From contig NZ_CP053708.1 of the NCBI RefSeq assembly GCF_013201075.1, positions 4,655,501 through 4,719,500 of the forward strand: 64,000 bases of DNA, given 5' to 3'. Shown piece by piece: positions 9,278 through 18,253 of the stretch. Position 1 is the first letter of the stretch. Each line of letters starts with the position of its first letter. This DNA comes from Lichenicola cladoniae (GTDB taxonomy: Bacteria; Pseudomonadota; Alphaproteobacteria; Acetobacterales; Acetobacteraceae). The notes under the pieces are model-generated. The model had not been told where the DNA came from, did no database searches, and saw only the letters and a program-made list of their open reading frames with translations. The position numbers and the translations under genes were made by a program.

Positions 9278-10171
9278 CTAGCGGGCCATCAGGACCGGCA
9301 GCGTCGCGTTGCCGATCACGTATCGGGTCACCCCGCCCATGATCAGCTGGCGAAGGCGGGAGTGCGAGTATGCTCCCATGACTAGGAGGTCGGCATCGAA
9401 CGCCGTGGTGGCGGCGAGAAGGCCTGCACCGACCCTGCCGTCCTTCGGCTTGAAGAACGCAGCTGCCGTCGCGGTAATGCCATGGCCGGCTAGGTAGTTC
9501 ACCAGTTCCGCCGCTTCCGGGCCGCGTCGCTGGTAGTCGTCGGAATAGAGCACCTGCACCGCCTCGGCCTGCTCCATCCACGGCAGCGCCGAGAAGACCG
9601 CGGATGCGCTTTCGGCAGTGCCGTTCCATGCGACGCAGATGCGGCGGCCGATGCTGGCCGGCACGACCTTGGGAGCGATGATCACGGGCCGGCCACTGTC
9701 GAACAACACGCCGTGCAGCGCCTCCGACGAGGAGATCGCATCGTCCGAGTCCGGGTGCGGGATGAGGATCAGGTCGGACAGGCGTGCCGCATGGGCGACC
9801 AGCTCATGTTCCCGCCCGATCACCGAGCGGAACCCGGCAGTCGCGGACCGGCCTGCGGCGGGTCCGTGCGGCAGCCGGTCGACCAGGACGACCGGCGTCT
9901 CGTTGGGCTCCGACAACGCCGCATCGAACAGGACCCTGGCCCGGGAGGTGCGCCGCACGGACTCGCGCTCCGCGACGCTCATCATTTCCTCGACCATCGC
10001 GCCGGACAGGCCCTCACCGGCCAGCGGTGCCACCTCGCGACTATCGGTGGCGACATGCAGGGCTTGCAGGTGCGCCGAGAAGCGCCGGGCAAGGCCGAGA
10101 CCCATCTCGATGGCGGCCTCGTCCGTGGAGGCGCCGTTCAGGGGCAGCAGGATGGCAGCGATGTCGCCCAT
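9278..10171 (-). CDS. Universal stress protein, tandem-domain UspA family
   Basis: A 297-residue soluble protein with two Usp-like halves. The second half ends in the ATP-binding-type signature MGAYSHSRLRQLIMGGVTRYV followed by LPVLM. The first half begins AAILLPLNGASTDEAA, a degenerate Usp strand 1 and helix 1. Usp proteins are induced by starvation and oxidative or metabolic stress and bind ATP or act as dimeric sensors. The start at ATG 10171 begins the domain directly; an ATG at 10240 is also in frame. Its C-terminal half closely resembles the Usp half of the CrcB fusion at 59204-60442. Confidence 0.9.
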   Translation of the reverse strand: MGDIAAILLPLNGASTDEAAIEMGLGLARRFSAHLQALHVATDSREVAPLAGEGLSGAMVEEMMSVAERESVRRTSRARVLFDAALSEPNETPVVLVDRLPHGPAAGRSATAGFRSVIGREHELVAHAARLSDLILIPHPDSDDAISSSEALHGVLFDSGRPVIIAPKVVPASIGRRICVAWNGTAESASAVFSALPWMEQAEAVQVLYSDDYQRRGPEAAELVNYLAGHGITATAAAFFKPKDGRVGAGLLAATTAFDADLLVMGAYSHSRLRQLIMGGVTRYVIGNATLPVLMAR

Positions 10172-10212
10172 GGGCGGTATGTCCGAATGGTTTGAGTGCG
10201 GTTTGGCAGAGC

Positions 10213-10818
10213 TTACGGGTAAAGCCGCTCGGTCCGCCAACCGGCGTCGCCCTGCCGGCTATAGACCATCCGATCATGCAGCCGGAACGGCATGTCCTGC
10301 CAGAACTCGATCATCTGCGGCCGCACCCGGTAACCCGACCAGTGCGCCGGACGTGGCACATCGTCGCCGGGGTAGCGCGCATCGGCCTCGGCAAGACGCC
10401 GTTCCAGCTCGGCGCGACCGGATAACGGACGGGACTGGTCGGATGCGATGGCGCCGAGGCGGGAAATGCGCGCACGGGTGTCGAAATAGCGGTCGGCCTC
10501 GGCGTCGCCGACATCCTCGACCACACCCTCGACCCGGACCTGCCGGCGCAGCGACTTCCAGTGGAACAGCAGGGCGGCATGATGCGTCGCCGCCAGCTGC
10601 CCGGCCTTGTTGCTCTGCTTGTTAGTGTAGAACACGAACCCGCGGTCATCGAAATCCTTCAGCAGGACCATGCGCGCCGAGGGCCGCCCGTCCGCCGAGG
10701 CGGTTGCCAGCGTCATCGCGACAGGATCGTTCGGTTCGGTGGTCTTCGCCTCCTCCAGCCACTGGCCGAACAGCAGGATCGGGTTCGAGACCACTTCGAG
10801 CGCCGCTTCCGGCATCAT
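10213..10818 (-). CDS. pdxH: Pyridoxamine/pyridoxine 5'-phosphate oxidase
   Basis: An FMN enzyme that oxidises PNP or PMP to pyridoxal 5'-phosphate, the final step of vitamin B6 synthesis and salvage. 201 residues from ATG 10818, which follows TGGAGC at good spacing. Family features: [48 protein letters not shown] and the canonical C-terminus ending RLYP. The frame is open far upstream, but that part runs antisense through fabI and is not real. Divergent from fabI with a 180-bp spacer. Confidence 0.97.
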   Translation of the reverse strand: MMPEAALEVVSNPILLFGQWLEEAKTTEPNDPVAMTLATASADGRPSARMVLLKDFDDRGFVFYTNKQSNKAGQLAATHHAALLFHWKSLRRQVRVEGVVEDVGDAEADRYFDTRARISRLGAIASDQSRPLSGRAELERRLAEADARYPGDDVPRPAHWSGYRVRPQMIEFWQDMPFRLHDRMVYSRQGDAGWRTERLYP

Positions 10819-10998
10819 GTTGCTCCAGGACGTGATAGGGACGTCTGGCGTCTCGAACCGTCCGGTCGAGAGCGCCTCTTGTTCCTCAAGGAACGGTGTG
10901 CGACCACCAAATCTGTATGTGGTGCGGCCGCCAGGTTCCGGCCGGTGACTTTCAGGTCCATGACATTTGGACCGATATTTTTTCAGGATCAAACCGCC

Positions 10999-11838
10999 AT
11001 GCCAGAGGGCTCTGCCAACCTTCCCCTCCGTGGCACCCTGATGCAGGGCAAGCGCGGACTGATCATGGGCGTCGCCAACGAGCGCTCGATCGCATGGGGC
11101 ATCGCCTCCGCCTGTGCAGCACAGGGCGCCGAGCTCGCCTTCACCTTCCAGGGCGAGGCACTCGAAAAACGGGTGCGGCCGCTGGCGGACGGGATCGGCT
11201 CCAAGCTGGTGCTGCCCTGCGACGTGTCCGACGACGCTGCGATGGATGCCGCCTTCGCGCAGATCAAGAGCGAATGGGGTGGTCTCGACTTCCTGGTCCA
11301 TGCGATCGGCTGGGCCGACAAGCAGTATCTGCGGGGCCGCTACATCGACACGCCGCGGGACGCCTTCCTGCAGGGGATCGACATCTCCTGCTACTCGTTC
11401 ACCGCGGTCGCCCGGCGCGCCGCCGCCCTGATGGGGGCCGGTGGATCGATGCTGACGCTGACCTACCTGGGTGCCGAGCGGGTGATGCCGCACTACAACA
11501 TGATGGGCGTGGCCAAGGCGGCGCTCGAAGCCTCGGTGCGCTACATGGCGGCCGATCTCGGCTCCGACGGCATCCGCGTCAACGCGATCTCGGCCGGGCC
11601 GATCAAGACGCTGGCGGCGAGCGGGATCGGCGACTTCCGCTACATCCTGAAATGGAACCAGCTCAACGCGCCGCTCGAACGCAACGTCACCATCGACGAG
11701 GTCGGCGGCGCCGGGCTCTACCTCCTGTCGGACCTGTCCAGCGGCGTCACCGGCGAGATCCACCACGTCGACAGCGGCTACCACCTGGTCGGCATGAAGA
11801 ACCCTGCCGCCCCGGATATCGCCGCCATCACGGACTGA
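10999..11838 (+). CDS. fabI: Enoyl-[acyl-carrier-protein] reductase (NADH)
   Basis: Last reduction of each fatty-acid elongation cycle. 279 residues from ATG 10999, with AGGA upstream. The active-site arrangement of FabI is visible: Y156, Y166 and K173 in [19 protein letters not shown], with the short-chain dehydrogenase cofactor stretch [14 protein letters not shown] near residue 23. The C-terminal [10 protein letters not shown] is diagnostic for FabI. aroC follows after 23 nt, so the two are likely co-transcribed. Triclosan-type inhibitors target this family. Confidence 0.97.
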   Translation: MPEGSANLPLRGTLMQGKRGLIMGVANERSIAWGIASACAAQGAELAFTFQGEALEKRVRPLADGIGSKLVLPCDVSDDAAMDAAFAQIKSEWGGLDFLVHAIGWADKQYLRGRYIDTPRDAFLQGIDISCYSFTAVARRAAALMGAGGSMLTLTYLGAERVMPHYNMMGVAKAALEASVRYMAADLGSDGIRVNAISAGPIKTLAASGIGDFRYILKWNQLNAPLERNVTIDEVGGAGLYLLSDLSSGVTGEIHHVDSGYHLVGMKNPAAPDIAAITD

Positions 11839-11861
11839 GGCCCGGACCGGACACGCCGACC

Positions 11862-12935
11862 ATGTCGCATAACAGCTTCGGCCATCTGTTCCGCGTCACC
11901 ACCTGGGGCGAAAGCCACGGGCCGTCGATCGGCGGCGTGATCGACGGATGCCCGCCCGGGCTGGCGCTGACCGAGGCCGACATCCAGCCGTTCCTGGACC
12001 GGCGCCGGCCTGGCCAGTCCCGCTTCACCACGCAGCGGCAGGAGCCGGATGCGGTGAGGATCCTGTCCGGCACCTACGAGGGGCTCACCACCGGCACCCC
12101 GATCTCGCTCATGATCGAGAATACCGACCAGCGCTCCCGCGACTACGGCAACATCGCCGATCGCTATCGTCCCGGCCACGCCGACGTCACCTACGACCTG
12201 AAATACGGATTGCGCGATCCGCGCGGCGGCGGCCGTTCGTCGGCGCGCGAGACCGCCGTGCGCGTGGCGGCGGGTGCGGTGGCGCGACGGGTGATGGGGC
12301 CGCAGGTCCGGGTGCGCGGCGCGCTGGTGCAGATCGGGCCGCACGCGATCGACCCGGTCCGCTGGGATTGGGACCAGGTCGGGCAGAACCCGTTCTTCTG
12401 CCCCGACGCCGACATGGTGCCGGTCTGGGAGAGCTATCTCGACCAGGTGCGCAAGAGCGGCTCCTCGACCGGCGCGATCATCTCCCTGGAGGCCGATGGC
12501 GTGCCTGCCGGCCTGGGCGCGCCGATCTACGCCAAGCTCGATGCGGAGCTGGCGTCGGCCCTGATGGGTATCAATGCGGTCAAGGCCGTGGAGATCGGTG
12601 CCGGGTTCGCCGCGGCGGCACTCAGCGGCGAGGAGAATGCCGACCCGATGAGGATGCAGGATGGCCGCATCGCGTTCCAGTCGAACCATGCCGGCGGTAT
12701 CCTCGGCGGCATCTCGACCGGCCAGCCGATCATCGCGCGGTTCGCCGTGAAGCCGACCAGTTCGATCCTGACCGCGGTGGCCTCGGTCACGCGCGACGGC
12801 GAGGCGGTGGATGTGGCCACCAAGGGCCGCCATGACCCCTGCGTCGGCATCCGTGCCGTGCCGGTCGGCGAAGCCATGCTGGCCTGCGTGCTGGCCGACC
12901 ATCTGCTCCGGCATCGGGGCCAGACAGGGCGCTAG
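11862..12935 (+). CDS. aroC: Chorismate synthase
   Basis: Converts 5-enolpyruvylshikimate-3-phosphate to chorismate with reduced FMN, the last common step of aromatic amino-acid synthesis. 357 residues, the normal length. Family signatures visible: [20 protein letters not shown] at the N-terminus, [29 protein letters not shown], and the C-terminal [18 protein letters not shown]. Follows fabI closely and is followed by the acyltransferase gene. Confidence 0.98.
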   Translation: MSHNSFGHLFRVTTWGESHGPSIGGVIDGCPPGLALTEADIQPFLDRRRPGQSRFTTQRQEPDAVRILSGTYEGLTTGTPISLMIENTDQRSRDYGNIADRYRPGHADVTYDLKYGLRDPRGGGRSSARETAVRVAAGAVARRVMGPQVRVRGALVQIGPHAIDPVRWDWDQVGQNPFFCPDADMVPVWESYLDQVRKSGSSTGAIISLEADGVPAGLGAPIYAKLDAELASALMGINAVKAVEIGAGFAAAALSGEENADPMRMQDGRIAFQSNHAGGILGGISTGQPIIARFAVKPTSSILTAVASVTRDGEAVDVATKGRHDPCVGIRAVPVGEAMLACVLADHLLRHRGQTGR

Positions 12936-13046
12936 TCCGCCTGCTGGCCGCTGTCGTCCCGGGCCGGGTCGTGCTACCGGCGCGGCCATGGGTCTGTTGT
13001 GGTTCTCGATCGGGTTTCTGCCGGGCACGAGCGGTCGGCCGGCAGG

Positions 13047-13757
13047 ATGAAGCGCCTGATCCGCAGCCGGTTCGTGCGCATGCTGTCGGCCAGGGTGATC
13101 GGCCTGTACCTGGTGGTGGCACTCCGTACCACGCGCTGGACCGTCGAGGCACCGGACGAGGCCTGGCCTTACATGCTGGGCGTCGATGGACGCAGCGCCA
13201 TCGTCGCGTTCTGGCACGAGTTCCTGCCGCTGGTGCCCGCCCTCTGGTGGCACGCGCACCGGGCCAGCCCGGGTCTCAGGATGACCGTGCTGATCAGCCG
13301 GCATCGCGATGGCCGCATGATGACCGACATCGTGCGAAAATGGGACGTGCAGGTCATCGCCGGATCGTCCGACCGACCAAAGCCCGGCGATACCGGCCCC
13401 TCACGCGACAAGGGCGGCGCTGCGGCAATGCGCAGCCTGCTCGGACTGCTGCGCTCGGGCAGCCTGGTGGCCATCACCCCGGATGGTCCGCGCGGCCCGC
13501 GCCGCATCGTCCAGCCGGGCGTGGCACGGCTCGCGGCCTTGTCCGGTGTTCCGGTGGTGCCGGCGGCGGCGTCCTGCCGGCCGTCGCGGCGGCTGCGCTC
13601 CTGGGACCGGATGGTGCTGCCGTTGCCGTTCGGACGCGGGCGGATCGTGTGCGGCGCGCCGATCCCGGTTCCGCGCCATGACTGGGAGGCGGCATCGGCT
13701 GCGATTGCGGCGGCGCTGGACGCCGTGGCCGCCAAGGCTGAAGCGGGTGGGGCATGA
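13047..13757 (+). CDS. DUF374-type lysophospholipid acyltransferase family protein
   Basis: A 236-residue protein from ATG 13047 (GGCAGG upstream). FWHEFLPLVP is the HX-acidic acyltransferase-like motif, LISRHRDGRMMTDIVRKW a second block, and ITPDGPRGPRRIVQPGV a third conserved block of the family. In alphaproteobacteria this gene often precedes waaA, as here (4-nt ATGA overlap), and is thought to act on lipid A or a membrane phospholipid. An N-terminal hydrophobic stretch suggests membrane association. The exact acyl acceptor is unknown. Confidence 0.88.
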   Translation: MKRLIRSRFVRMLSARVIGLYLVVALRTTRWTVEAPDEAWPYMLGVDGRSAIVAFWHEFLPLVPALWWHAHRASPGLRMTVLISRHRDGRMMTDIVRKWDVQVIAGSSDRPKPGDTGPSRDKGGAAAMRSLLGLLRSGSLVAITPDGPRGPRRIVQPGVARLAALSGVPVVPAAASCRPSRRLRSWDRMVLPLPFGRGRIVCGAPIPVPRHDWEAASAAIAAALDAVAAKAEAGGA

Positions 13758-15061
13758 GCGCGCCCCGGTTCGGCCTGCCGTTCGCGCTCTGGGCCGGTGC
13801 GGCCAGCGTCGCGGCACCGGGCTTGCGGCTGCTGCTGCGCCGCCGCCTGCGCCGGGGTAAGGAGATCGCCGGACGGATCGCGGAACGCACCGGCGTCGAA
13901 CGATCGCCGCGACCGGACGGCACGCTGCTCTGGCTGCACGCGGCCAGCGTCGGCGAAACATTGTCGCTATTCCCGTTATTGGGCGCGCTCTGCCGGATCG
14001 ACCCGGACCTGCACATCCTGCTGACCACCGGCACCGTCAATGCGCAGCGTCTGGCCGTGCGGCGGCTGGCCGAGGAGGGGCTGGATGCACGCGTGCGGCA
14101 CCGCTTCGTCCCGCTCGACGTGCCGCGCTGGATCGGCCGTTTCCTCGATCACTGGCGGCCGGACCTGGTGGCGCTGGTGGAAAGCGAGCTGTGGCCGAAC
14201 CTGATCGTCGGATGTGCCCGGCGCGCCATTCCGCTGGCGTTGCTCAATGCCCGCATGTCCGACCGCAGCGCGAAGGCATGGGGAATGACCGGCTTCGTCG
14301 CGCGACGGCTGTTCGGCGCGTTCGCCTGGATTACCGCCCGCTCGCCGCAGGATGCCGAACGGCTGCGCGCGCTAGGCGCTATCGATGTGGAGCATGATGG
14401 CGACCTCAAGCAGGCCGCCAGCGCCCTGCCGGTGGACGAGACCGAGCTCGACCGGCTGCGCGCCCTGCTTGGCGACCGTGCGGTCTGGCTGGCCGCCAGC
14501 ACGCACGAGGGCGAGGAAGCCCGGATCGGCGCCATCCACCAGTCGCTGGTGTCCCGTCATCCAACGCTGCTCACCATGGTGGCGCCTCGTCATCCGGAGC
14601 GCGGAGCGGATATCGCCGCGGCACTCGGGGATGCACCCAGGCGAGCCGCCGGGCAGGATCCGGACCCGGGATGCGGCATCTGGATCTGCGACACGCTGGG
14701 CGAGCTCGGGCTGCTCTACAGGCTGGTCGGTATCGTGTTCATCGGCAACAGCCTGGAGGCGGTCAAGCCACCGGGGGGCGGGCATAACCCGCTGGAGCCG
14801 GCACGTCTCGGCTGCGCGATGGCGATCGGCCCGCTGTCCCAGAATTTCAACGAGGATGTCACCCGCCTGCAGGCCGCGGCGGCGCTCGTCACGACGACCG
14901 ACGAGGCCGGACTGGAGGCCTGGGTCGACCGCATGCTGACCCAGCCGGAAGAGCTTCAGGCCATGGCGGATGCAGCCCTGGAGCAGGCGGGCGCGTCGAA
15001 CGGCCTGCCCGAGCGCCTGGCCCACCGGTTGCTCGGCCTGGTCGCGGACGGGCGGGCGTAA
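13754..15061 (+). CDS. waaA: 3-deoxy-D-manno-octulosonic acid (Kdo) transferase
   Basis: A GT30 glycosyltransferase that adds Kdo to lipid IVA at the inner membrane, an essential lipopolysaccharide core step. 435 residues. LWLHAASVGETLS near residue 55-67 carries the conserved catalytic glutamate. ESELWPNLI, NARMSDRSAKAW, and the C-terminal GGHNPLEPARLGCAMAIGP are family signatures. ATGA overlap with the upstream acyltransferase gene and immediate neighbour of lpxK make a lipid A/Kdo operon. Confidence 0.96.
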   Translation: MSAPRFGLPFALWAGAASVAAPGLRLLLRRRLRRGKEIAGRIAERTGVERSPRPDGTLLWLHAASVGETLSLFPLLGALCRIDPDLHILLTTGTVNAQRLAVRRLAEEGLDARVRHRFVPLDVPRWIGRFLDHWRPDLVALVESELWPNLIVGCARRAIPLALLNARMSDRSAKAWGMTGFVARRLFGAFAWITARSPQDAERLRALGAIDVEHDGDLKQAASALPVDETELDRLRALLGDRAVWLAASTHEGEEARIGAIHQSLVSRHPTLLTMVAPRHPERGADIAAALGDAPRRAAGQDPDPGCGIWICDTLGELGLLYRLVGIVFIGNSLEAVKPPGGGHNPLEPARLGCAMAIGPLSQNFNEDVTRLQAAAALVTTTDEAGLEAWVDRMLTQPEELQAMADAALEQAGASNGLPERLAHRLLGLVADGRA

Positions 15062-15065
15062 CCCG

Positions 15066-16076
15066 GTGCGGTCCCCTGCCTTCTGGTCTTCCCGCCGGCC
15101 GAGCCTGGCCGGGACATTGCTCGGGCCACTGGGGGCTATCACCGAGCGTATGACTGCCCACCGCCTGCGGCGTCCCGGCTGGACGGCCCCGGTCCCGGTG
15201 ATCTGCTGCGGCAATGCCGGCGTCGGCGGTGCCGGCAAGACCACGCTGGTCCTCGACCTTGCGGCACGGATGCAGGCACGGGGCGTCGCGGTGCATTGCC
15301 TGACCCGGGGCTACGGTGGACGCGCCGGCCGGACGGTCCTGCGGGTCGACGTAGGTCGGCATGATGCCGCCCTGGTCGGAGACGAGGCGCTGCTGCTGGC
15401 GGGGCAGGCGCCCTGCTGGGTCTCCGCGGATCGTGCTGCCGGCGCGCAGGCCGCGATCGCAGCCGGCGCGCAGATCCTGCTGATGGATGACGGGCTGCAG
15501 AATCCCGGCCTGATACAGGATTGGCCGCTGCTGGTGATCGATGGCGCCGCGGGCTTCGGCAATGGCAGGCTGCTGCCGGCCGGCCCCTTGCGCGAGCCGG
15601 TCGGCACCGCCGCTGCCCGGGCGGGTGCGGCCGTGATGATCGGCGCGGACGAAACCGGCGACGGCGCCAGGCTGCCGTCCGGCCTGATGGTGCTGCATGC
15701 GGAGCTGGTCATGGACGAGGCGGCGCTGGCGCTTCGCGGACGAAAATTGCTTGCGTTCGCCGGCATCGGCAGGCCGGAGAAGTTCTTCCATGCCCTGGAC
15801 CGGATCGGGCTCGGCCTGGCCGGCACACATGCCTTTTCCGATCATCATCGCTTCCGCGCCCGGGAGCTCGATGCACTCCGACGCGACGCCGCACGATTGG
15901 ACGCTACCCTGGTCACGACGCCCAAGGATGCGGTGCGGCTGCCGACGGCATTCCGCAGGGAGGTCGTCGTTGCCGGCGTGTCTCTGCTCTGGCAGGACCC
16001 GGCCGCACGCGATGGATTGATCGACCGGATGATCCGGACCAAGGGCGTCGACGTAGACGATTTCGATCTTGGCTGA
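15066..16076 (+). CDS. lpxK: Tetraacyldisaccharide 4'-kinase
   Basis: Phosphorylates the 4' position of the lipid A precursor to give lipid IVA. 336 residues from GTG 15066, four bases after the waaA stop; earlier in-frame starts lie inside waaA and were rejected. The P-loop is GNAGVGGAGKTT at residues 49-60 with K58, followed by LTRGYGGR and LLMDDGLQNPGL (the family DDGxQ block). VVTTPKDAVRLP-like text near the C-terminus is also typical. An N-terminal amphipathic stretch would anchor it to the inner membrane. Confidence 0.96.
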   Translation: MRSPAFWSSRRPSLAGTLLGPLGAITERMTAHRLRRPGWTAPVPVICCGNAGVGGAGKTTLVLDLAARMQARGVAVHCLTRGYGGRAGRTVLRVDVGRHDAALVGDEALLLAGQAPCWVSADRAAGAQAAIAAGAQILLMDDGLQNPGLIQDWPLLVIDGAAGFGNGRLLPAGPLREPVGTAAARAGAAVMIGADETGDGARLPSGLMVLHAELVMDEAALALRGRKLLAFAGIGRPEKFFHALDRIGLGLAGTHAFSDHHRFRARELDALRRDAARLDATLVTTPKDAVRLPTAFRREVVVAGVSLLWQDPAARDGLIDRMIRTKGVDVDDFDLG

Positions 16077-16269
16077 TCAAGCTAACACGGCACATGAAGT
16101 AAAGCCGTCAGCATCGTAACGGATCATTGCATTTTTATCACACAAGATTTTGGAAGAGTAGAAACCACTGGTCCAGACCCGGTCGTTCAGCAGAATCCAG
16201 TTGGCGAGGTGAAGTGGAGCCAGTTACCGTCCTCACGATATAGCGAGCCTCTCTGCTAAGGGTTCATCA

Positions 16270-16632
16270 ATGGCCAAGCCTGCGCTGCTTCGTGACTTCT
16301 CGGTCGACTCAAATATCGTTTCTCTTCGGCTCCGTTTCTTGCCACGTCACCGGGAATATTTGATGCGCTGGCTACAGGCTGGTGCCTCGATGGGTCTCTG
16401 CGACGTGGATGTATCCCCGCGCACCCTGACCGACGCGCCTGTCGTGCTGGAACACGTGCTTGTCTGGGTCCGGGAAAACGCCGACCCGGCCTACATGGTT
16501 CGTCCCGACGGCATGCGCTGGCTGGTGATCGATCACGTGCGCAATCACCGCCTCGGCAGCTTCCCGAGCTTCGAGGCGGCCTTGTCGTGCATCCGGCCGG
16601 TCCTGACCCCCTCGGCCATCGCCGCCGCCTGA
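16270..16632 (+). CDS. Small conserved-looking protein of unknown function
   Basis: A 120-residue soluble protein with codon use like its neighbours. It has Trp/His-containing blocks (MRWLQAG, MRWLVIDHVRNHRLG) and a C-terminal helix ending in an Ala run. No motif, signal peptide or membrane segment is recognisable. It stands alone: a 193-bp comparatively AT-rich spacer precedes it, probably its own promoter region, and its stop codon forms the outer edge of the inverted repeat at 16630-16781. Function unknown. Confidence 0.65.
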   Translation: MAKPALLRDFSVDSNIVSLRLRFLPRHREYLMRWLQAGASMGLCDVDVSPRTLTDAPVVLEHVLVWVRENADPAYMVRPDGMRWLVIDHVRNHRLGSFPSFEAALSCIRPVLTPSAIAAA

Positions 16633-16781
16633 GATCGTTGACAATGCTACTGCGCCGGCGAGCCGACGCGACGGTCTCCGCTTCCGGTGCTCACGGCCAA
16701 TAAGGCCGCTCCGCGCCGGTTCTCGACCGTCACGCCGGGCGCTGCGCTCTCACTCGGCGCAACGCATTCTCAACGATCTCA
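16630..16781. repeat. Imperfect ~150-bp inverted repeat between convergent genes
   Basis: The outer arms TGAGATCGTTGA-C-AATGC (16630-16647) and GCATT-C-TCAACGATCTCA (16764-16781) pair over 17 of 18 positions. Further in, TGCGCCG (from 16651) faces CGGCGCA, and a GACGGTC block faces GACCGTC, so most of the element could fold into one long imperfect hairpin. The left arm includes the stop codon of the 120-residue gene. It could be a miniature transposable element, an intergenic palindromic repeat or a bidirectional transcription barrier; no second copy was noticed in the window. Confidence 0.6.
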
Positions 16782-16796
16782 TTATTCGGGGTGACG

Positions 16797-16820
16797 ACAG
16801 GAAGCAGGTCAGCTTCCTGT
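16797..16820 (-). terminator. Hairpin across the stop codon of the LpoA-like gene
   Basis: ACAGGAAGC (16797-16805) and GCTTCCTGT (16812-16820) form a perfect 9-bp stem with a six-base loop that spans the end of the LpoA-like gene. No T run follows on the minus strand, so this is not a standard intrinsic terminator. It might stabilise the mRNA end. Confidence 0.3.
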
Positions 16821-18167
16821 GTCGTTGAGGGTGCTTGGGGCGGGCTGGACGATGGTGGAGCCGCCGCCGGGCTGGACCTGGAAAATGGCCAGGGCACGAT
16901 GGACGTGGCCGTCGGGCTTCAGGGTGAACACACCGTCCACGCCGGCGAAGCCGTCGGCCCGGGTCAGGTCGCCGACATCGTAGCTCTTCGAGGCGATGCT
17001 GCGTGCCAAAGCGGCCGCGTCATACGGGATATCGGTGAGCAGCTTCGGCGACTGGTGGTAGGCAGCCTGATACAGCTGGACGAAACCGAGGCGGGCCGTC
17101 GGCTGCGGACCCGCATACCAGGCGCCGGCAAGCGCATGCAGCTTGCTCGCGAAGGCGCCCCACAGGAGCGGACCCATGATCCGCACCTGCGCCGCATTTA
17201 TCCCGGACGTGTGCAGCGACGTGATCACCTGCTGAAGCTGAAGACCCGTGTCGCCCAGCAGCAAGGCGTCGAACGGGGGGGCAGGCAGTGGGGGTCCCGG
17301 AGCCACGACCGCTGGCGTGGTCGCGGCAGTCGCCGAGATTCCGGACAATGGTGCGGCCGGTGCCGGCCAGACCTGCTGGCCCGGTAACGCGGCTGCGGGC
17401 GCCGCGGGCGTGGCAGCCACGGCGGCATCCTTCAGCTGCTGGTCGACCACGCCCTGACGGGTCGCGAAGTCGGACAGCTGTTTCATCGTGGCATCGATGC
17501 TCTCGTTGGTCCCGGCATGGGTCAGGATCGTCGGCGGCGGCAGGCCGGCATCGGCACAGGCGAGGGTCAGGCCCTGGGCCATTGCCTCCCCGAGCGCGCT
17601 CGATGGCAGCAGGGCGGCGATGCGGGTGCGGCCTTCCTGCTTGGCCGCGAACACCAGCCGGCGCACCTGCTGCTCCGGTGTGACACCCATCACCCAGACC
17701 CCGGGATGCGACTGGGTCACGTCGCTGGTAAAGGCCAGGACCGGCACGTTGGCGGCGGCGGCGATCGGCGCGACCTGGGCAGTATCGGCGGAGGTCAGCG
17801 GTCCCAGGATGATGCGGTCACCGGCATTGATAGCCACGGTCGTGGCATTGGCCGCACCCGACGGGCCGGCGGTGTCGTGCGGATCCAGGATCGGCGATCC
17901 GGGCGCCGCAAGCGCCAGCTTGGCCGCGCGGAGCATGGCTTCGCCCAGGCCGCCGTTCGGACCGCTCAGCGGCAGCAGGATGCCGACCTTGGGGCCACTG
18001 GGCGGAACCACCGGCGGGGCCGGCAAGCCGATCGCACCCGATGTGACATCGGACTGCAGCGTCGCCTGGTCGCTGGGCATGACCGGCGCAACCGGAGCAC
18101 CGGAGCCGAACATGTTGGCGCAGGCGGTCACCAGCAGGGTCGAGGCCAGGAGCGGCAGGCGGAGCAT
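16809..18167 (-). CDS. Penicillin-binding protein activator, LpoA-like lipoprotein
   Basis: A 452-residue predicted outer-membrane lipoprotein. The lipobox V-T-A-C places the modified cysteine at C16 after a short hydrophobic signal. The mature part has a periplasmic-binding-protein type 1 fold: KVGILLPLSGPNGGLG, IILGPLTSADTAQVAPIAAAANVPVLAFTSD, and a Pro/Ala-rich linker around the middle. In E. coli LpoA such a protein stimulates PBP1a; a branched-chain amino-acid-binding role is the alternative. The divergent arrangement with rsmI is the normal lpoA-rsmI context, which supports the assignment. Confidence 0.85.
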   Translation of the reverse strand: MLRLPLLASTLLVTACANMFGSGAPVAPVMPSDQATLQSDVTSGAIGLPAPPVVPPSGPKVGILLPLSGPNGGLGEAMLRAAKLALAAPGSPILDPHDTAGPSGAANATTVAINAGDRIILGPLTSADTAQVAPIAAAANVPVLAFTSDVTQSHPGVWVMGVTPEQQVRRLVFAAKQEGRTRIAALLPSSALGEAMAQGLTLACADAGLPPPTILTHAGTNESIDATMKQLSDFATRQGVVDQQLKDAAVAATPAAPAAALPGQQVWPAPAAPLSGISATAATTPAVVAPGPPLPAPPFDALLLGDTGLQLQQVITSLHTSGINAAQVRIMGPLLWGAFASKLHALAGAWYAGPQPTARLGFVQLYQAAYHQSPKLLTDIPYDAAALARSIASKSYDVGDLTRADGFAGVDGVFTLKPDGHVHRALAIFQVQPGGGSTIVQPAPSTLNDTGS

Positions 18168-18253
18168 CCGGGCAGGCGAGCACCAGTGCCCTGTTTGAGA
18201 CGATCCTGTGCCTGCTTCGCGTTGACGCCGCGCATCGAGGCGCGCCCACTGGC

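Noticed and set aside
10819-11784. Long N-terminal extension of the pdxH reading frame across fabI
   Set aside because: It is antisense to fabI, and a good Shine-Dalgarno plus the conserved N-terminus fix the start at 10818.
16797-16820. Hairpin after the LpoA-like gene as a strong intrinsic terminator
   Set aside because: The stem is good, but there is no T run on the minus strand; it is listed only as a low-confidence hairpin.
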